Origin: Alisma plantago-aquatica
Taxonomy: Eukaryota > Streptophyta > Magnoliopsida > Alismatales > Alismataceae
NCBI GenBank assembly: GCA_963693085.1
Contig: OY856410.1
Location: forward strand, 881,937,335-882,001,334
Reading direction: 5' to 3'
Length of the DNA stretch: 64,000 nucleotides
Position 1 is the first letter of the stretch. Each line of letters begins with the position of its first letter. Below the pieces are notes generated by a model, which was given only the letters and a program-made list of their open reading frames with translations, was not told the DNA's origin and did not search any database. The position numbers were made by a program, and so were the translations under genes. Below, piece by piece: positions 9,656 to 24,600 of this stretch.

Positions 9656-12600
9656 GTATGATGAGTTATTCACCATATACTTTCTGGCGTCAACGTCTCT
9701 GCTTCTTATATTTCATCTAATTCGTATTCATTAGGCAGCAAGTATTCACTAGGAATCTACAGTCTTTGTTTACTCGAGTATTTTGATGGAATACGATGTA
9801 TCAAAGTTGGTTAGTCCCTGGTGACGGGTGAATGATTTGGTCGTGAATGCACGTGATGCTTGCAAAGTTGTATCATAAATGTCGTACTTAACGTTGCAAG
9901 TATTATACTCTCTTTTATTTTACCTGTGTATATGTTGTTTTCATGCATACCGACTGTAATTTGCATCAGAAGGAGCTGTAATTCGTTCTAGATACTTTCT
10001 TTCAGATAAGGAGCTTTCATGCATATTAGTTGGAATATAGTATCTGGAGTCCGTAGGTGATTCAAAATGATGGTAAAATGGCATTATTTGGGATCCAATT
10101 ACGAGCTATAATTCGTATACCTTAGATCCAGCATATATGTACACCATGTTAGGTTCGATGGACAATGTTTTCATCCTCATCAAATACAGGAAAGAACAAA
10201 ATTCCCTATGTGAGAGTTTGTAAGACTATCAGTAATTTGGTCTCTTTGGTGCACACAAGAGGGTGGGGGAATGAATCCTCTTGAGCCAAAACCAAGTCTT
10301 AAATTAGACTCCACTTACGCTGTGTTCTTGAAAAATGTGTATGGAAGCTTGATTATCATACATTAAAGTCATTCAGTTGTGCACATGAGTCTTTAAGTCC
10401 GACTCAATACACATTAGTTGCATTTTATAACATGCATGTCTCCACTTGGTGTTCTACCTCAATACTAGATACATGAAAGCCAATGGTTCTCGCTTCCTCC
10501 TAGGTGATATTATATCTACCAACAAAACGCCGTAACTGAAAATAGGATGCAGATTATCGAAAAACAAGGTTGAAAGGTATTCAGTAAGGAGATATGACTA
10601 TGTCTACCTTTTTTGGATTACAAAGTAGGAGTTCCATAGATGCGGGTTGGGGTTATACATGATAAGACAATTTAAATAAGAAAAATTCACTTAAATAGAG
10701 AAAAAAAGAAATGCCAAGTAAAGGAGTCTCCCTACTAGGGCTTATGCCCTATTGTACGAGTTATAAACTGTACTTCCCTCAAACTACACACAAGTGCCTT
10801 CCGGGCACAGTTTACCAGTGGCACAAGGTTGTGCTTAAGGTGGCCTCTATGGAGCACGGTTACTCCAAAACGGGCGCCGTACCTATACCGAATATGTATT
10901 GGATACCAATACTCTGTTGATACTCGAGGATACGTACCAGATACCTTATGTCGTATCGGCCGTATCCAGCTGGTAAAAACTGAAAAAAAAATTGGGTATG
11001 GCCTGGCTCAATTAGCATCTAACACCAACTCCTCTCTCAACCCTCTCAGCTAAGTAGTAGCTAGCAGCAAGGTTGTCACATTTTCTCCCTTGAAGTCTGT
11101 TCGAGGTTAATCACCATCTCCCCTTGCTAAATGCCATCTTCCTTCCTCTCTTTATTGTTTCTACCTCCTTTGCTTTTTGGGATTTTTGTTTTTAAACAAA
11201 TTTCCATGTCTAATCATGGATTTATACTTGTTCTTTATTGCAAACCAGTTCATTCACCTTTACTGGTACTTGTGGATGCTTTCCCTTGTTGAGGTGCAAA
11301 TTTTATGCACGTTGATGTCCTCCACATTTTCTGAAAGTCTTCAGTTTAGTATTGTTGGTTAACACGCCTCTTGTTTTGGTGACTATATTCATTGTGGTTT
11401 ATTTTGGATTTCTATCTAGACAATATGCATTTCATCTCCTTTAAAGATAAACATTGCATCCCCAACCTTTTGTCCCCCCATGAAGCACAAATACTCCAAA
11501 GTAGGTGTCCTATCTATACTGAATACATATATGATACCAATACTCCCTAGATACTCTCTAATACATGCCAGATACTTCTTAAGCTGCATTCAGTTGTTTA
11601 TTAGCAGGATACAACCCCAATACATCCTGGAGACGGCCAACCCATTTAGCAGCCAAGGGAGCACCCCACTCACGTGATCCCTCAAAGCCCAAACCCATGT
11701 GACTCCCCCAACTCTAAATTCCCCCTAATATACTGTGATTTGAGGATGTAATTGGATTGTCCAAATCTAGTTTTTTTTAAAAACAATTTGGTATTTTTTG
11801 AAATAAAAAAATTAAACAAATTGCCGTATCCACAGCGTACCTGTATCCTATATTTTCAAAAGTTTCCGTATCCCCGCACTGTACCCATACCCATGTCTAT
11901 ATCTGTGCTTCATAGGGTGGTCTTTTCTAAATATATCTGCAGTTTGACTTTGATTACCAGACTCAATATATGGAAGATGCAATCTCTCCTTGCCATATCT
12001 ATATACACCATGTTAGGTTAAATTGACAATGTTTTATCTATATTAAACATAGGATATGAAAAACTACAGGGTTTGTCAGACTATCTATGATTCAGTCTGT
12101 GGACTTCATAGGGTGGGTGGGTGGTATGGGTCTTCTTGATCTATAGCCAAGTCTTAAATGATATGACTGTCCAGTTAGGCTTTGTATTCTCACTAACACG
12201 TGTAGGAAGCTTTTTTATTACATATTAGAGTGGTTCAGTTGTGCACGTGAGCCCCTAAATATGATAGGAGACACATTGGTTTTATTTCACAACAAACATG
12301 GTTGAACTTGATGTTCGACCTCCATAACATATACAAAACATCCCACCGTTCTTGCCCCCCTACCCTCACATTGGTGTTAGGTTGTCCATAAGAAATACAA
12401 TAACAGAAAATAGGATGCCGACCCTTAAAAACACGGTTCAAAGATACAATTCACATGTGGTTTGACTATATATCCAGTAAGGAGATATAGCTATGTGTAG
12501 GTTTTATGGATTTATAAGTAGGACTTCATCGATGTGTGTTAAGGTTATACATGAGAAGACAATTTACTGAGAGATACTGACTTACATAAAAAAATATGAA

Positions 12601-15600
12601 AGGCAAAGTAAGCGAGTCTCCTACTAGGCTTTATTGTAGAAGTTATTTATTGCACTCCCCCTCAAGCTACACATAGATGCTTAACTTGCACAACTTAGTA
12701 GTGACCCAAGGTTGTTCTTGAGGTGGCCTTTTGTGAATAGATCTCCAGGTTTGATCATTAGACTCAATATATGGAAGATGGAAGATCTATTCATCTCGTA
12801 GTGGTGATCACTCTATACATAGTAAGGCCTATTGGAGCACTTTATTTTATCAAATTTGTTGCAGGTGTTAACTATGTTGTCATAGAGTATATAAATTTGG
12901 TCAATAATAGCTATACCTATATCTCTTAAGAGGAGTTTACCCACAAAAAACCAAAATAATATGACGTATGACCCTAGATCACTGAGTGGTAGCTACAATA
13001 ACCTTTTTTGGATCTTCTAAGACCAATTGAGTCGTCCCAGTCAACATCTGTGCATATATCTAAATGAACTTGATAATTCCTCTATATGCATTTTCTTTTT
13101 TAGGATGTCCCTTTAACATACATGGGCAAATTGCTACGGTCTTCATGTGATTTGTTTAAGGAGTATGGATGAAATGACTTGCATTGTTTATGAGTGACAT
13201 TTGGGAAAGAGAGAGTAAGAGAATCTCCCTGACAAGACTTTGATACATGACTTGTATACTAGTATAGGGCTTCTAGACGTTCTACAAACTTTTGGTCTTA
13301 CTTATGGGAGTTGGAGAAAGCTTGCTTTCGAGATAGCTTTCTTTCGAAAGATGAAAAATTATATTATATGCTTATATCTTCTGATAGACATTGGTAATGA
13401 GTAGTTTAATTATACATCTACTGTTTTCTATGTTCTATTGATTGGATGGTTAACTTATGTGAGTATTCGATGCTTGATTATATATATTAGAAAGTGAGGT
13501 CTACAATGTGCTGAAGAAAGGAGATTAGAGGATGGATATGCCCCTTGAGGATAATGTTTTGTGAAAGTCTAAGTAACTATATTATCTTCATTAACTTTGC
13601 ATGATCAAGCACCAAGGGTGGCTAACTATGATGACACACAATTTAACAACCAAATAACAAATTGACTTGGTGGGTAATGAGTAAGTAATTAGATCGATTG
13701 AAAAGTAAAACCTTGTGAATGCTAAAGGAAGATGGGAGAATCCCTCAACACGTTCTCACGGTTGGGGAGTTTCTATATTTACGTACAAGAGACTTTACAC
13801 ATAGGTCCCTGCCTTTTATCACACTTACAAGTAAATCCCTATACACACATATTAACACTGCCCCTCAAGCTGGAGCATATATATCATATGTACCCAACTT
13901 GTTACATAAGTATTGAACCCGAAAACCATTTAGGGACTTTGTAAACAAATCATCTAATTGGTTTTCTGATCTGATTGGTGACAACTGAATCAAATTTTGT
14001 TGAATCTTCTCTCGCATAAAATGACAATCGACTTTAATACGTTTGGTTCTCTCATGAAAGTCAAGATTTTGGGCAATGTGAACAACATCTTGATTGTCAC
14101 ACTTGAAGACAATGAGAGTTTTCTGAATAAAGCCAAGCTCCTCTAGCAAGTGACGAACCCATAGCAACTCACATGTTGCTAGGGCCATAGCTCTATACTC
14201 TGATTCTGTACTAGATCTTACAACTACAATCTGCTTTTTGCTTTTCCACGACACCAAGTTTCCTCCTACAAATACACAATAGCCAGAAATAGACCTTCCA
14301 ATCAACATCTGAGAAACCCTGAACCTGTAGATGTCCATGATTTTCATATAGAAGCCCTTTACCAGGAGACTTTTGAGAAACCTCAAAATGCGCATCACAA
14401 CCTCCATATGACCTGTGCATGGCTTATCCATGAACTGACCAACAACATTAGTAGAAAAGACAATATCAGGCCAAGTGACAATCAAATAAATCAACTTCCC
14501 AACAAGTCGTCTAAATCTTCATGGATCATCAAGTAACTCCCCCCGCTCCGTGGACAATTTGACTTTAGGATCTATTGGAGTATCAACAATTTGAGAAGAT
14601 CTAAGACATGTTTTCCTTGTGAGATAACTATCCCAGACTTGGACTTGACAACTTCAATCCCCAGAAAATATTTGAGACTACCCAAGTCCTTTGTCTGAAG
14701 TTGGCTTTGTAAAAATGTCTTTTAACTATGCAATGCCATGCATGTCATGACCAATAATCACAATATCATTGTTAACATATCTCTTTATTATCTGCATTTA
14801 TTTACTTGTCATTTCCTTATTACTATTGTACCTATATGTAATTTGCCCATTTATATAAATAAAGAGATGGCTCTTAGCCCTCTCACGTTGCATTACGCAG
14901 CCCTTGCGGCAATTTACATGGTATCAGAGCTCCTGTCCGATCCTCTTCTTCCTTAGCCGCCAGCGTCACCAATAGCAACGCCAGCCGCCGCCGCAGGCGA
15001 CAGCAGCAACAACCAGTGCTGCCGCCGCCGCTGGGTTAACAGCAGCCTCCCGCCGCTGTTGTAGGCTCAGCTGCCCAGGCCCGGAGGCGTAAATCCTCCC
15101 TCGTTGCCTTACCGCAGTTCATCCATCTACCGCGACCATCTACAACAACTGTCGGCCGGATCAACAGGTGCCACAGTTGCTGTTTGGGGTCTTCGATTGA
15201 TCCAACGGGTGTCTAAAACCTAAACCGTAGGAATTGTCACCTCCGAAGTGTGTTCCTAATCACATCTCCTCCATGTGTGATTAGGAAAATTGATTGGAGG
15301 CTGTGGATGCGTTAGTAACACATCTTTCTGTGGTGTGACGTGTATCTCTCCGTCACTCAAGCCTTCATTGTGACGCGTATCAGTCCGTCACAAAGTCCCG
15401 TTAAATCATGGCGGACACCAAGACGTCTACTATCTACAACGAGATGTTGCCTATCCCCTCTATAAAGCTGAACGGGAAAAATTATCTCCTATGGATGAAT
15501 GCTGTCCATATAGTTTTGGAGTCTCGTGACAAGGCAAGGCATGGTTACTCTGTTTCCCCTACTGCTACTGAGAAAGAATACGCTGAGTGGAAGCGTCATG

Positions 15601-18600
15601 ATAGTCTTGTGAAGACTTGGTTGTGGGGGAGTATGGAACCTGCGATTGCTGCGAGGTTCATGTTTTATTCTACAGCCAAGGAGATATGAGACGTAGTGAA
15701 GAAGCATTACTCTCAGGAGAAGAATGCTCTTCGCCAGTTTATGATCTATGACCGCCTTTTTGCAGAGAGACAGGGTGACATGTCACTAGAAGAATATTTT
15801 GGAGCGATTCAGGCTATTGGCCAAGAGCTGAGTTACTATCTTCCCGTGACAGCTGTAGAGCAGGTCAAAGACAAAGATGATTTGATTACTGCCAAGTTCT
15901 TGTCTGGACTTAGTTCTTCCTGCAGCTCTGCCCAGAGTGTTATCCTTGCCTCTGATAAATTGCCCAGCTTTGAGGAAGCCTACTCGAGGATTCAACAATC
16001 CAACTTTGAGTCTGTTGATCCCACATCAGTTGTATCTTCTGGGGAGTCTCATGCATCTATAGCTGCTGCAGTGAGAAGAGGACGACCTGGTATGGGTAGA
16101 GGACGCAAAACACGTCCCAGGTGTACTTTCTGTGACAAACCAGGACACACAGTGGAGAAAATGTTGGAAGAAATATGGGAGACCTGCTGCACCACCGGCA
16201 GGGGCATCAAATTATGCCACTACTACTGAGCCTTCTGCGTCTCCAGTTGTGGGTCCTAGCCATGGAACATAACTTCGATGATTTTTGGCAAAATTTCGCT
16301 GAAACTTCGAACTTCGACCATAGGCGAAGTCGAATCCCAAATACTTCGGCCTCGTCAAAACTTTGGGGCAAAGTTTCAGTGATGTCGGCGAAGTTGACTT
16401 TTTTGTGTGTATTTTCGTCTCAACTTCTCCAAAGTTGTCGAAGTTTCCTCGAAGTTGGCGAAGTTGGGCGAAGTTTGGTCGAAGTTGAGACGACCCAGAG
16501 CATTAATCATAACTAGTGTCCCAAAGGCCATATAAGGCATAAGTGTTGCCTCCAACCCTCTTCACAACTTCTAATATCAACTCCTATGTTGTTTGTTGCC
16601 ACTCTTTCCTAGATAGGGTGTTTTAACTACTATTTGACTGTATATTGTATAGAATACATATGGTGAACTATATTTGTATATGTGTATTGCACATTTGACC
16701 CTTGAAACTAGGGCTAGAGAGTTGTGAATTGTGTTTTGTGTTAAATTAACATATATAAGATAGATGTATAACATATATAGTAGTTTTCAATTAAAGTTTC
16801 CTTCAAATTCACATCATTTTCTTCAAAAAATGGCATCGAAGTTTGTCAAAGTTTGCGTCTAAACTTCCTCGAAGTTTCCACAAACTTCCACTTCCACACC
16901 TGGCGAAGTCGACACGAAGTCGAAGTTCTGCACCATGGTCTAGATACTGTCCTTGATTGAGCATGAGTCATCAAACCTCCTTAAAGTCTTATTGGCATGC
17001 TTACAATCTTATTTGACATGCTTACAGTCTAATTGACATGCCTGCTTTTCCTGTAACATTTGACGGTTGGTACCAATGGTCAGTTTCTGGTGGCTATGAG
17101 AAGAAGCAGCCTCCAAGGCATGCTGCAGGGGTGGATGTGGCAAAAATCACCAATCAGTTTTGGAAGAAAGAGCCATTGTTTTTTCAGGATGCTGGGAAGA
17201 ATCACGGGCTAAAAAGAGAGGGCTGTGGAGTTGTCAATGCTGGAAAATGGCTCGAGCGCCTGGAAGTGCCAGGTAGAGTCGTGGATACACTCTTCTACCA
17301 TGTGAGCACTGACCAAGGATAGTTGAGGATGCATGACCATGGATTTTGCCTCCCAATTTATATTCATTATTTGGTACTAGAACCTCAAGGAACGCAAATA
17401 AGAAAAGAAAACTCCACAACAACATGAAAACTATCAACTTCTAACTAGAGAGTACTACAAATCTACATCCGGCCTATACTTGACCTTCAATCCTAAAAAG
17501 ATCGTAGAACTGCAATCTACCTAATTTACCCAATCTTCAAGCGACCCATTAATATTTTTACTTTGTCTATATAATACGACAAGGCAAATTATATAACCAT
17601 AGAAAGTGTTAACATCCCACTATATACTATGTAGATGCTTTATTTTGATGTTCAATGTCAGGCAAGCGAAACTTCTTTTAATAGTGTAAGTAGATAATCA
17701 ACTTCTTAGAGAGTGTTGCAAAGCTATATCTTACTTATTGTTAGCAGTGTCCACAAGTCTTAAATTTATAACTCGAGTACTACCCCACCAGTAAACATGT
17801 GGGTATAGTATATTCAAGATCGTCCTAGGTGCAAGATTTTGTTAAACATAAGAGTGATGATCTTCAACCATCTAGATCTTTTTAGTAAGAGAAGTTTTGT
17901 TATGTAACTAAGCAATTTATAAGAAAACAAACTAAAATGAAAATCACTTATATTAAGGATAACATTGGATTGGGGATTCTTAAGCATAGGGTTTTACACC
18001 CAGATCATAACATGAAAAACAACGAAGACCATCAATACTAGAAATAACACAAGGGAGGTTTGTATCCTACACCCACCTCTCGATAGTGTAGAATAACCCT
18101 AACTTTGTATAGCACTCTCGTGGATATACTCAGATTTGGACCACAAATCTTTGTTCCCCAATACATCCTAGCCACTCTCGTGGTCAAAGTAGTGTAGCTA
18201 AGGTGCATCTCCTTACTCCTGTGCATATCTTCACAAATTATAATAAGAGTGTATAACATACACACAAAGTGGCCGACAAAACATATAAGAAGAAATCAAC
18301 ACTGATGAACCTTAGAACAGTGAAACAACTAGCGTTATATATGAAATTTATGTTCAACAGAGTTATGACATGGGAGTTACTCCCCCATGTCTAAGAACAA
18401 AGAACTCTACTTGTCCATGGCTGTAGAAAGTAGAGACTAGTAGAAAATTAGACATCGTAAAAGAAGAAAATAAATTTAGATGTCCATGGAAGAAGAGCTG
18501 AAACTCCAATCAAGGAGTCAAAACTCCATCCTTGCTGCTGGAAACTCTCCAGAAAGCTTCACTCTGGACTGGAGCGAAGAGAACGATGGAGATCCCTGCT

Positions 18601-21600
18601 ACGATTGTTGGATAAGAAGGAAGAATAAGTTTCCCACCTGAGAAACCCCCTTTTCTCCCTTTGGATGCCTCCCAACTTCTCTTGGCTCTTCTCTACTCTG
18701 GTTCTACTCTGAAATATTCGTAATAGTTCGTGATACTGATAACTGTCCCAATACGCTTGGGGTCGTATATATAAGCGTGGGGCAGTTACATCCACGTTTA
18801 AGTGAAATTTGTAGGTGACACGTCCTGTTGGCGAGTCAACACGGCGTGTTGCAGTTTCTGAAGTAGAACTACCTCGATCAATGAAATCACAATGTGTTGG
18901 TTGGCCAACATGGCGTGTGCTGCAAGTCAGGAAACTCTAGAAAATTTTGGAATGAGGAAACACGACGCGTTGCTTGATGTCAGACTTCTGGATCCAAATT
19001 TGCACTGAAGCACGACGTGTTGACATCTCAACACAACGTGTTGCCAAAAACATGGTGTGTTGATATCTCAACACGGCGTGTCGCTGACAATTTCTGCAAC
19101 ATTCGTTTTCTGAATATTCAGATGATTGAGGAATGCGTTGATGGATGATATGTTGGTCTTTCTCTCTCCATTTTGATGTCAAAATGTTGTACCTACAATC
19201 AAAACCATAAAGCAAGTAAAGATAACAATAAAGTGGATAATCTAGCATGATTAAGAGTGATTATCGGGTGAAATTAATTTGGAAATGCAACCAACATTTG
19301 TCAAAAAATATGATATAAAATATGCACATCAAATCCCCTTAAGCTTAAACCATTGCTTGTCTCAAGCAAAAAGAAACATTGATACGTAGTAAAAGAACCA
19401 GCATGATACATCAATTCAATGAATATAAGAATTTAAGCATAACATGCCAATCATTTTCAAGATATCCAACTAGGCACGAATTCATTTCAATCACTCAAAA
19501 TTGGAAGCTAAGTCCCAAAATGTGGTCAAATTGCTTTTGAAAAATCAACAAGATAGCAACAAATAGAGTTATGTTGACAAGTCAAACCCTTATGATTATA
19601 AGGATGAATAAAATTGAAATTCCAGTTTGACATCAACAAATCCGCAATGTCTCCTTCATAAGCATTAAGATTTTAAAATTAAGAGCTTTTGGGTACGACA
19701 CTCGGTTGCTAATGTAGGCTTCAAGGAAGAAAATGTCCGATTTCGACGCCGTTTCGGTAGCCACAGAAACAGAAATTTCGACAGATGCATTCCTGGCGTT
19801 TCGACGACCAAATGATCGAATTATTTAGCGAAATTTTACCGAAACAATCTACTAGTATAGATCTACTCAAATATGCAATAGTATATCATATTGGATATGT
19901 GAGGGGGTGGGGCTCCTCATGTGTGAGTGAAGGAAGCTGAACAATTTTTATGGGCATTTTGATGGAGATTTTGAGGTCAATTGGATGGCGAAATGAATGA
20001 ATTAAGTCATCATAGTTTGCAAGCACAATATATAGACTTAAAGACACAAATTTATGGAAACATAACATGATCTAGGATGGTAGGACCTCTCAATAGGATG
20101 ACATATGCATGCTAGGGTTCTTCAACTATTATCCCAATGAGTACAATTGTTTAGCTAAAAGGGAGTCAATTTCTACCCAACAAAGAACAAATCAACATGG
20201 TCATGTATAGATTTTCATTGATCTAGAAAAGCAAAATAGAAATGGAAAAGAAAAAAAAAACAAAAACTACAACTACTGGCCAGTTGTCCCCTCTCAAGCT
20301 TGAAATCTGCAGTGTCCTACCTGTAGAAATCAAAGAGGATTGCAACTGGATACCTATCATGGTGGAAATGTCAAAGTGGAAGGACTGTGCTCTGATTTGA
20401 GGTTGGAAATTGTTGTGCTAAGGATCTACACCTCTTTGTCAATATATCTTTGATCCGGGCCAAAGATCTACATTTGTGATTTGTAGTAGGAATAGTCTTC
20501 CGGACACCAATGTTGTTTGTTCCTTCATTTTCTTATTCAAAATATTCAGAATCGGATTCAAAGAAAATTTTCTCATCACCAAACATTGTATCAAAGATGT
20601 ATTGCAAGGGGGCATTTGGCTTGTTTGAAAAATTATCTTGCGAAGCAAGTGTTGCATATTTCTCTCTTAGAGCATCAATTTCAATATCGAAATTGATGTC
20701 AAACACTTCATATGATGTCTTATTTGATGGCGAAAGAGGTTCTCCTATAACAACACCACTCCTAAAGAATGTCGTGCATGTTTCATTAGGATTCATCTCC
20801 GACTGACTGTGTAAGGAATTTGAAGGTGTTTTTTGGTTGGAAAGTGCTTGTTGAAAAATTTGATTTTTTCAAAATTTATATGAGTGGCAACTTCATCTAC
20901 GTTAGAAGAGAGTTGTGAATGACATCCTTCATAAACAATCCATGTTGATGGAACACATAATTTTGCTTCATTTGAGTCAAAATAATTTTTTCTAGGAGTG
21001 ATTTCAAGTTAGACTTTAACTGTGATTGTTGTTGCTGAGCGTGTTGTTGTTGAGGGACATTGTTATTGCTGTAATAGGAGAAGTCGGGATGATCTTTCCA
21101 GTCTAGATTGTATGTGTTCGAATGATGATCGTAAGATTGATGGCTCCCATGATCCCCTATCACAACATATTGTTGTATGGATTCCCCAAATAGAATGAAA
21201 GAAGAATAGCTTGAGGAAGATGCCTTCTCAAGAACTTCACTTGCTTCATAGAATAAGTTGACTAGATGAGCGGATTTAGTGTTTGATTTTTCAAACTTTT
21301 GGGACAAGGTGTTCAACTTTGCTGCAATGAAATCTAGTATATCAACAGAGTGTATGCCAACTTACTTCCTGGAAGCAATAGAAGAAAAAGAAGGTTGATT
21401 GCCCAGTTTCAGTGCTTCCTTGGCAATGATTTATTGCCATGTCTTCTATGATAGCATAAGTTTCTCTGTAGGATTCGTTCATCAAAGCTTCTTTTTGCAG
21501 CTGCCTTTATGGACATCGTTTTGTTATAAAATAAACCATTGTAAATTGAAGAAGCAACCAATTAACCCAGACCATGGTGAAGACAAAGACGTTGGAGGTA

Positions 21601-24600
21601 TTTGAATCTCTCCCATGCGTCGTTGAGAGTCACTCCATCCCTTTGGAAAAATTAGCGAGCTGGCTTCTCAACATATCGTTTTGCTTGGTAGGAAGTACCT
21701 GACTAAGAATGCCTTGAGAATCTCTTCCGAATTGTTAATAGATTTTTTTGACAAAGAAGTGAGCCACGCCTTGGCTCTGTTCCTCAAAGTGAATGGGTAA
21801 AGAATGCGGTGAATCCCATCAGCAGGAACACCATTAATCTTGAAGGTGCTCAGGTACTGTAGAAACTTAGCTATATGTAAATTGGAATCCTCCATAGGAG
21901 TTCCTCCAAATTTGTTATGTTGTAACATCTGTATAATAGCGGGGCTGATAGAAAAATCATTTGCCTCGATTGGCGGGATATTCCACATTAATGTTATAGC
22001 AGTTGGAACAATGAAGTCCTTAAAGGGACGATCGTCTTCCATTATTGGTTTATCTTGTTGAGCTAGACGTTCTGTGAAGGTGGTGGTGATGAACGTTGTG
22101 AATCTTCCAAATCTGATTGAGGTTCACTCCTTCCTTTTTTTGAAGGCTGCTAACATTCCTGTAAGCAAAAAAGGCGAGTGAAGTATAAAAATAAAAATGA
22201 AAGATAAAAATATGATAACGATGATGATCGTGATGAAAATGATAGTGGATAACATGTGGTGAAGTGATAATGAAAATGATGGCGATGGTGTGATCTAGTC
22301 TTGCTTACTATTCAACACTTCTCATTCTAACAGAATTATCGATGCTCCCTGGAAACGACGCCAAACACTTGTTAGCACTGTGTACAAGCCATAAATTTAT
22401 AACTCGAGCACTACCCCACAAGTATACATGTGCGTGTAGTATATTTGTGGTCGTCCAAGGAGCAAGTCTTTATTAAACACAAGAGTGATGAACTTCAACA
22501 ATCTAGATCTTTTTAGTATGAGAGGTTTTGTTATGTTAATTAAACAATTTGTAAAAAAGCAAACTAAAATTGATATCACCTATATTAATGATCAAATAGG
22601 ATTTGGGGATTCTTGAGAATAGGATTTTACATCCACATCATAACATGAGCAACAACGAAGATCACTAATACTAGAAATAACACAAGGGAGGTTTGTATCC
22701 TGCACCCACCTATCGATAGTGTAGAACAACCATAACTTTGTATACCACTCTTGTGGATATACTCATATTTGGACTATTTGTTCTCCAACACATCCCAACT
22801 CTCATGGTCAAGGTAGTGTAGCTAAGGTACATCTCCTTGCTCCTGTGCATATCTTTTCAGATTATACAAAGAGCATAACTTATACACACAAAGTGGCCGA
22901 CAAAGTATGTAAAAAGAAATCAACACCGATGAGCCTTAGAACAGTGAAACAACTAACATTATATATGAAATTTGTGTTCAACATAGTTATGACATGGGAG
23001 TTACTCCCCCATGCCCAAGAACAAAGAACTCTACTTGTCCATGGCATGGCTAGACATCATAAAAAAAGAAAATAAACTTGAATATCCGTGGAAGGAGTAA
23101 GAAAGAGTTGAAACTCCAATCAAGGAGTCAAAACTTTGTCCTTACTATTGGAAACTCTCCAAAAAACTTCACTCCCGAAGAAAAGAGAACGACGGAGATC
23201 CCTCCTGTAATTGTTGGAGAAGAATTAAGAAGTTTTCCTCCTGAGAAATCACCCTTTTTCCCCTTGGATGCCTCCAACTTCTCTGGCTCTTCTCTGCTCT
23301 GGTTTTGCTCCAAAATGTCTATAATAGTCCATGATGACTGTCCCAATACGGTTTGGGGTTGTATAGATAAGCATGGGGCAATTACATTCGTGTTTAAGTG
23401 AAACTTACAGGTGACACGGCGTGTTGGCAAGTCAACACGACATGTTACTTGGAGTTTCTGAAGTGAAACTGCCTCGATCAATGAAAACACGACTTGTTGA
23501 TTGGCCAACACTGCGTGTTACTACAAGTCAGGGAACTCTGAAAAATTCTGAAATGAGGAAACATGGCGTGTTGAAATTAATGCGACGTGTTGTTTGATGT
23601 TAGGGAATTTTGGATCCAAGTTCTGCACTGAAACACGACGTGTTGAACTCAACACGTGTTGCTGACAGTTTCTGCAACATTGATTTTTTGAATATTTCGA
23701 TGATTGAGGAATGTGTTGATGGATGATATGATGATCTTTCTCTCTCCATTTTGGTGCCAAAATATGGTACCTACATTCAAAACCATAAAGCAAGTAAAGA
23801 CAACAATAAAGTAGAAAATCTAGAATGATTAGGAGTGATTATTGGGTGAAATTAATTTGGAAATGCAACCAAAATTGGTCCAAAACATGATATAATATAT
23901 GCACGTCACCTATACTTTTACCTTTAATCCACAAAAGTCCATAGAACTACAATCTAGCTAATTTATATAACCTTCAAGCGGGCAATTAAATATTTTTATC
24001 TGCATATTTATTAGGACAAGGCTAATTGTATAATCATAGGAAGTATTAACATCCTATTTTACACTATTTAGATGCTTTATTTTAATATTCAGTGTCAGGC
24101 TAGCAAAGCATTTTTCATAATGTAAGTAGATAGTAGAAACATAAATATTCTTTTTCTGAGCTTTGGAGCAAGCTCAATAATTTCTTGGAATGTATATTGT
24201 TGTTTCATTTTGGCTTGGGGACAAACATACTCAAGACAACTAGAAGGTAGTGTTGTGCATTAGGAGGAAAATTGATTATAATGCCTGTCACTTTGAGTGA
24301 ACTACAAGGAAAAATGATTGCAATTGTGCTTTTCTCAGGAAAAAGTTCTTGTTGTCTCAGTCAATAGCTCCCTCTCTTAAACTATAATTTTTCGTCTCCT
24401 TGTATACTTGATAAACTATGTTCTGTTTTGTTTCATCATAATTTATGTCATCTGACTCCTATTTGCTGAACTGTTTCCAGTCTTGGAATCAAATCCATGG
24501 AGAGAGCATTCTAAGCCTGTCTATGTTCTGACTCACAAGGAAAATCAGTTGTGTACCATGAAAACACGCAGAAGTCACAGGTGGGTTTTTCCTCTATCAT

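Larger units (their letters stand above)
17739..23908 (-). mobile_element. Gag-only gypsy-type (Tat/Athila-like) LTR retrotransposon
   Basis: LTRs are 17739-19331 and 22370-23908, both TG...CA. On the minus strand the 5' LTR (right) is followed by TTTGGCGTCGTTTCCAGGG, close to the usual Tat/Athila primer site. A polypurine tract (complement of CCCCTTAAGC) adjoins the 3' LTR at 19332. The 3.0-kb interior has a gag region but no protease, RT, RNase H or integrase that I can find, so it must rely on another element. The flanks are CTTAT and CCTAT, a 5-bp target copy with one mismatch. LTR divergence is visible by eye, including a length difference of about 54 bp. Confidence 0.88.
9656..24480 (+). 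other. Intron 1, 14.8 kb, transposon-filled
   Basis: The donor is GTATGA at 9656. The acceptor is the pyrimidine-rich TGAACTGTTTCCAG ending at 24480. It contains copia-like LTRs, two copia remnants, an AACTTCG-rich element and a gag-only gypsy element. The first 490 bases (9656-10146) and the last 340 (24140-24480) look like original intron sequence without repeats I recognise. Confidence 0.85.

Noticed and set aside
9656..9720. An intronless form of the host gene ending at 9720
   Set aside because: The extra 21 codons after 9655 lack similarity to anything, while splicing at GTATGA continues in phase into a conserved domain.
17739..23908. Host genes suggested by frames inside the two LTRs
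   Set aside because: Equivalent frames occur in both LTRs, so they belong to the retroelement's non-coding repeat.
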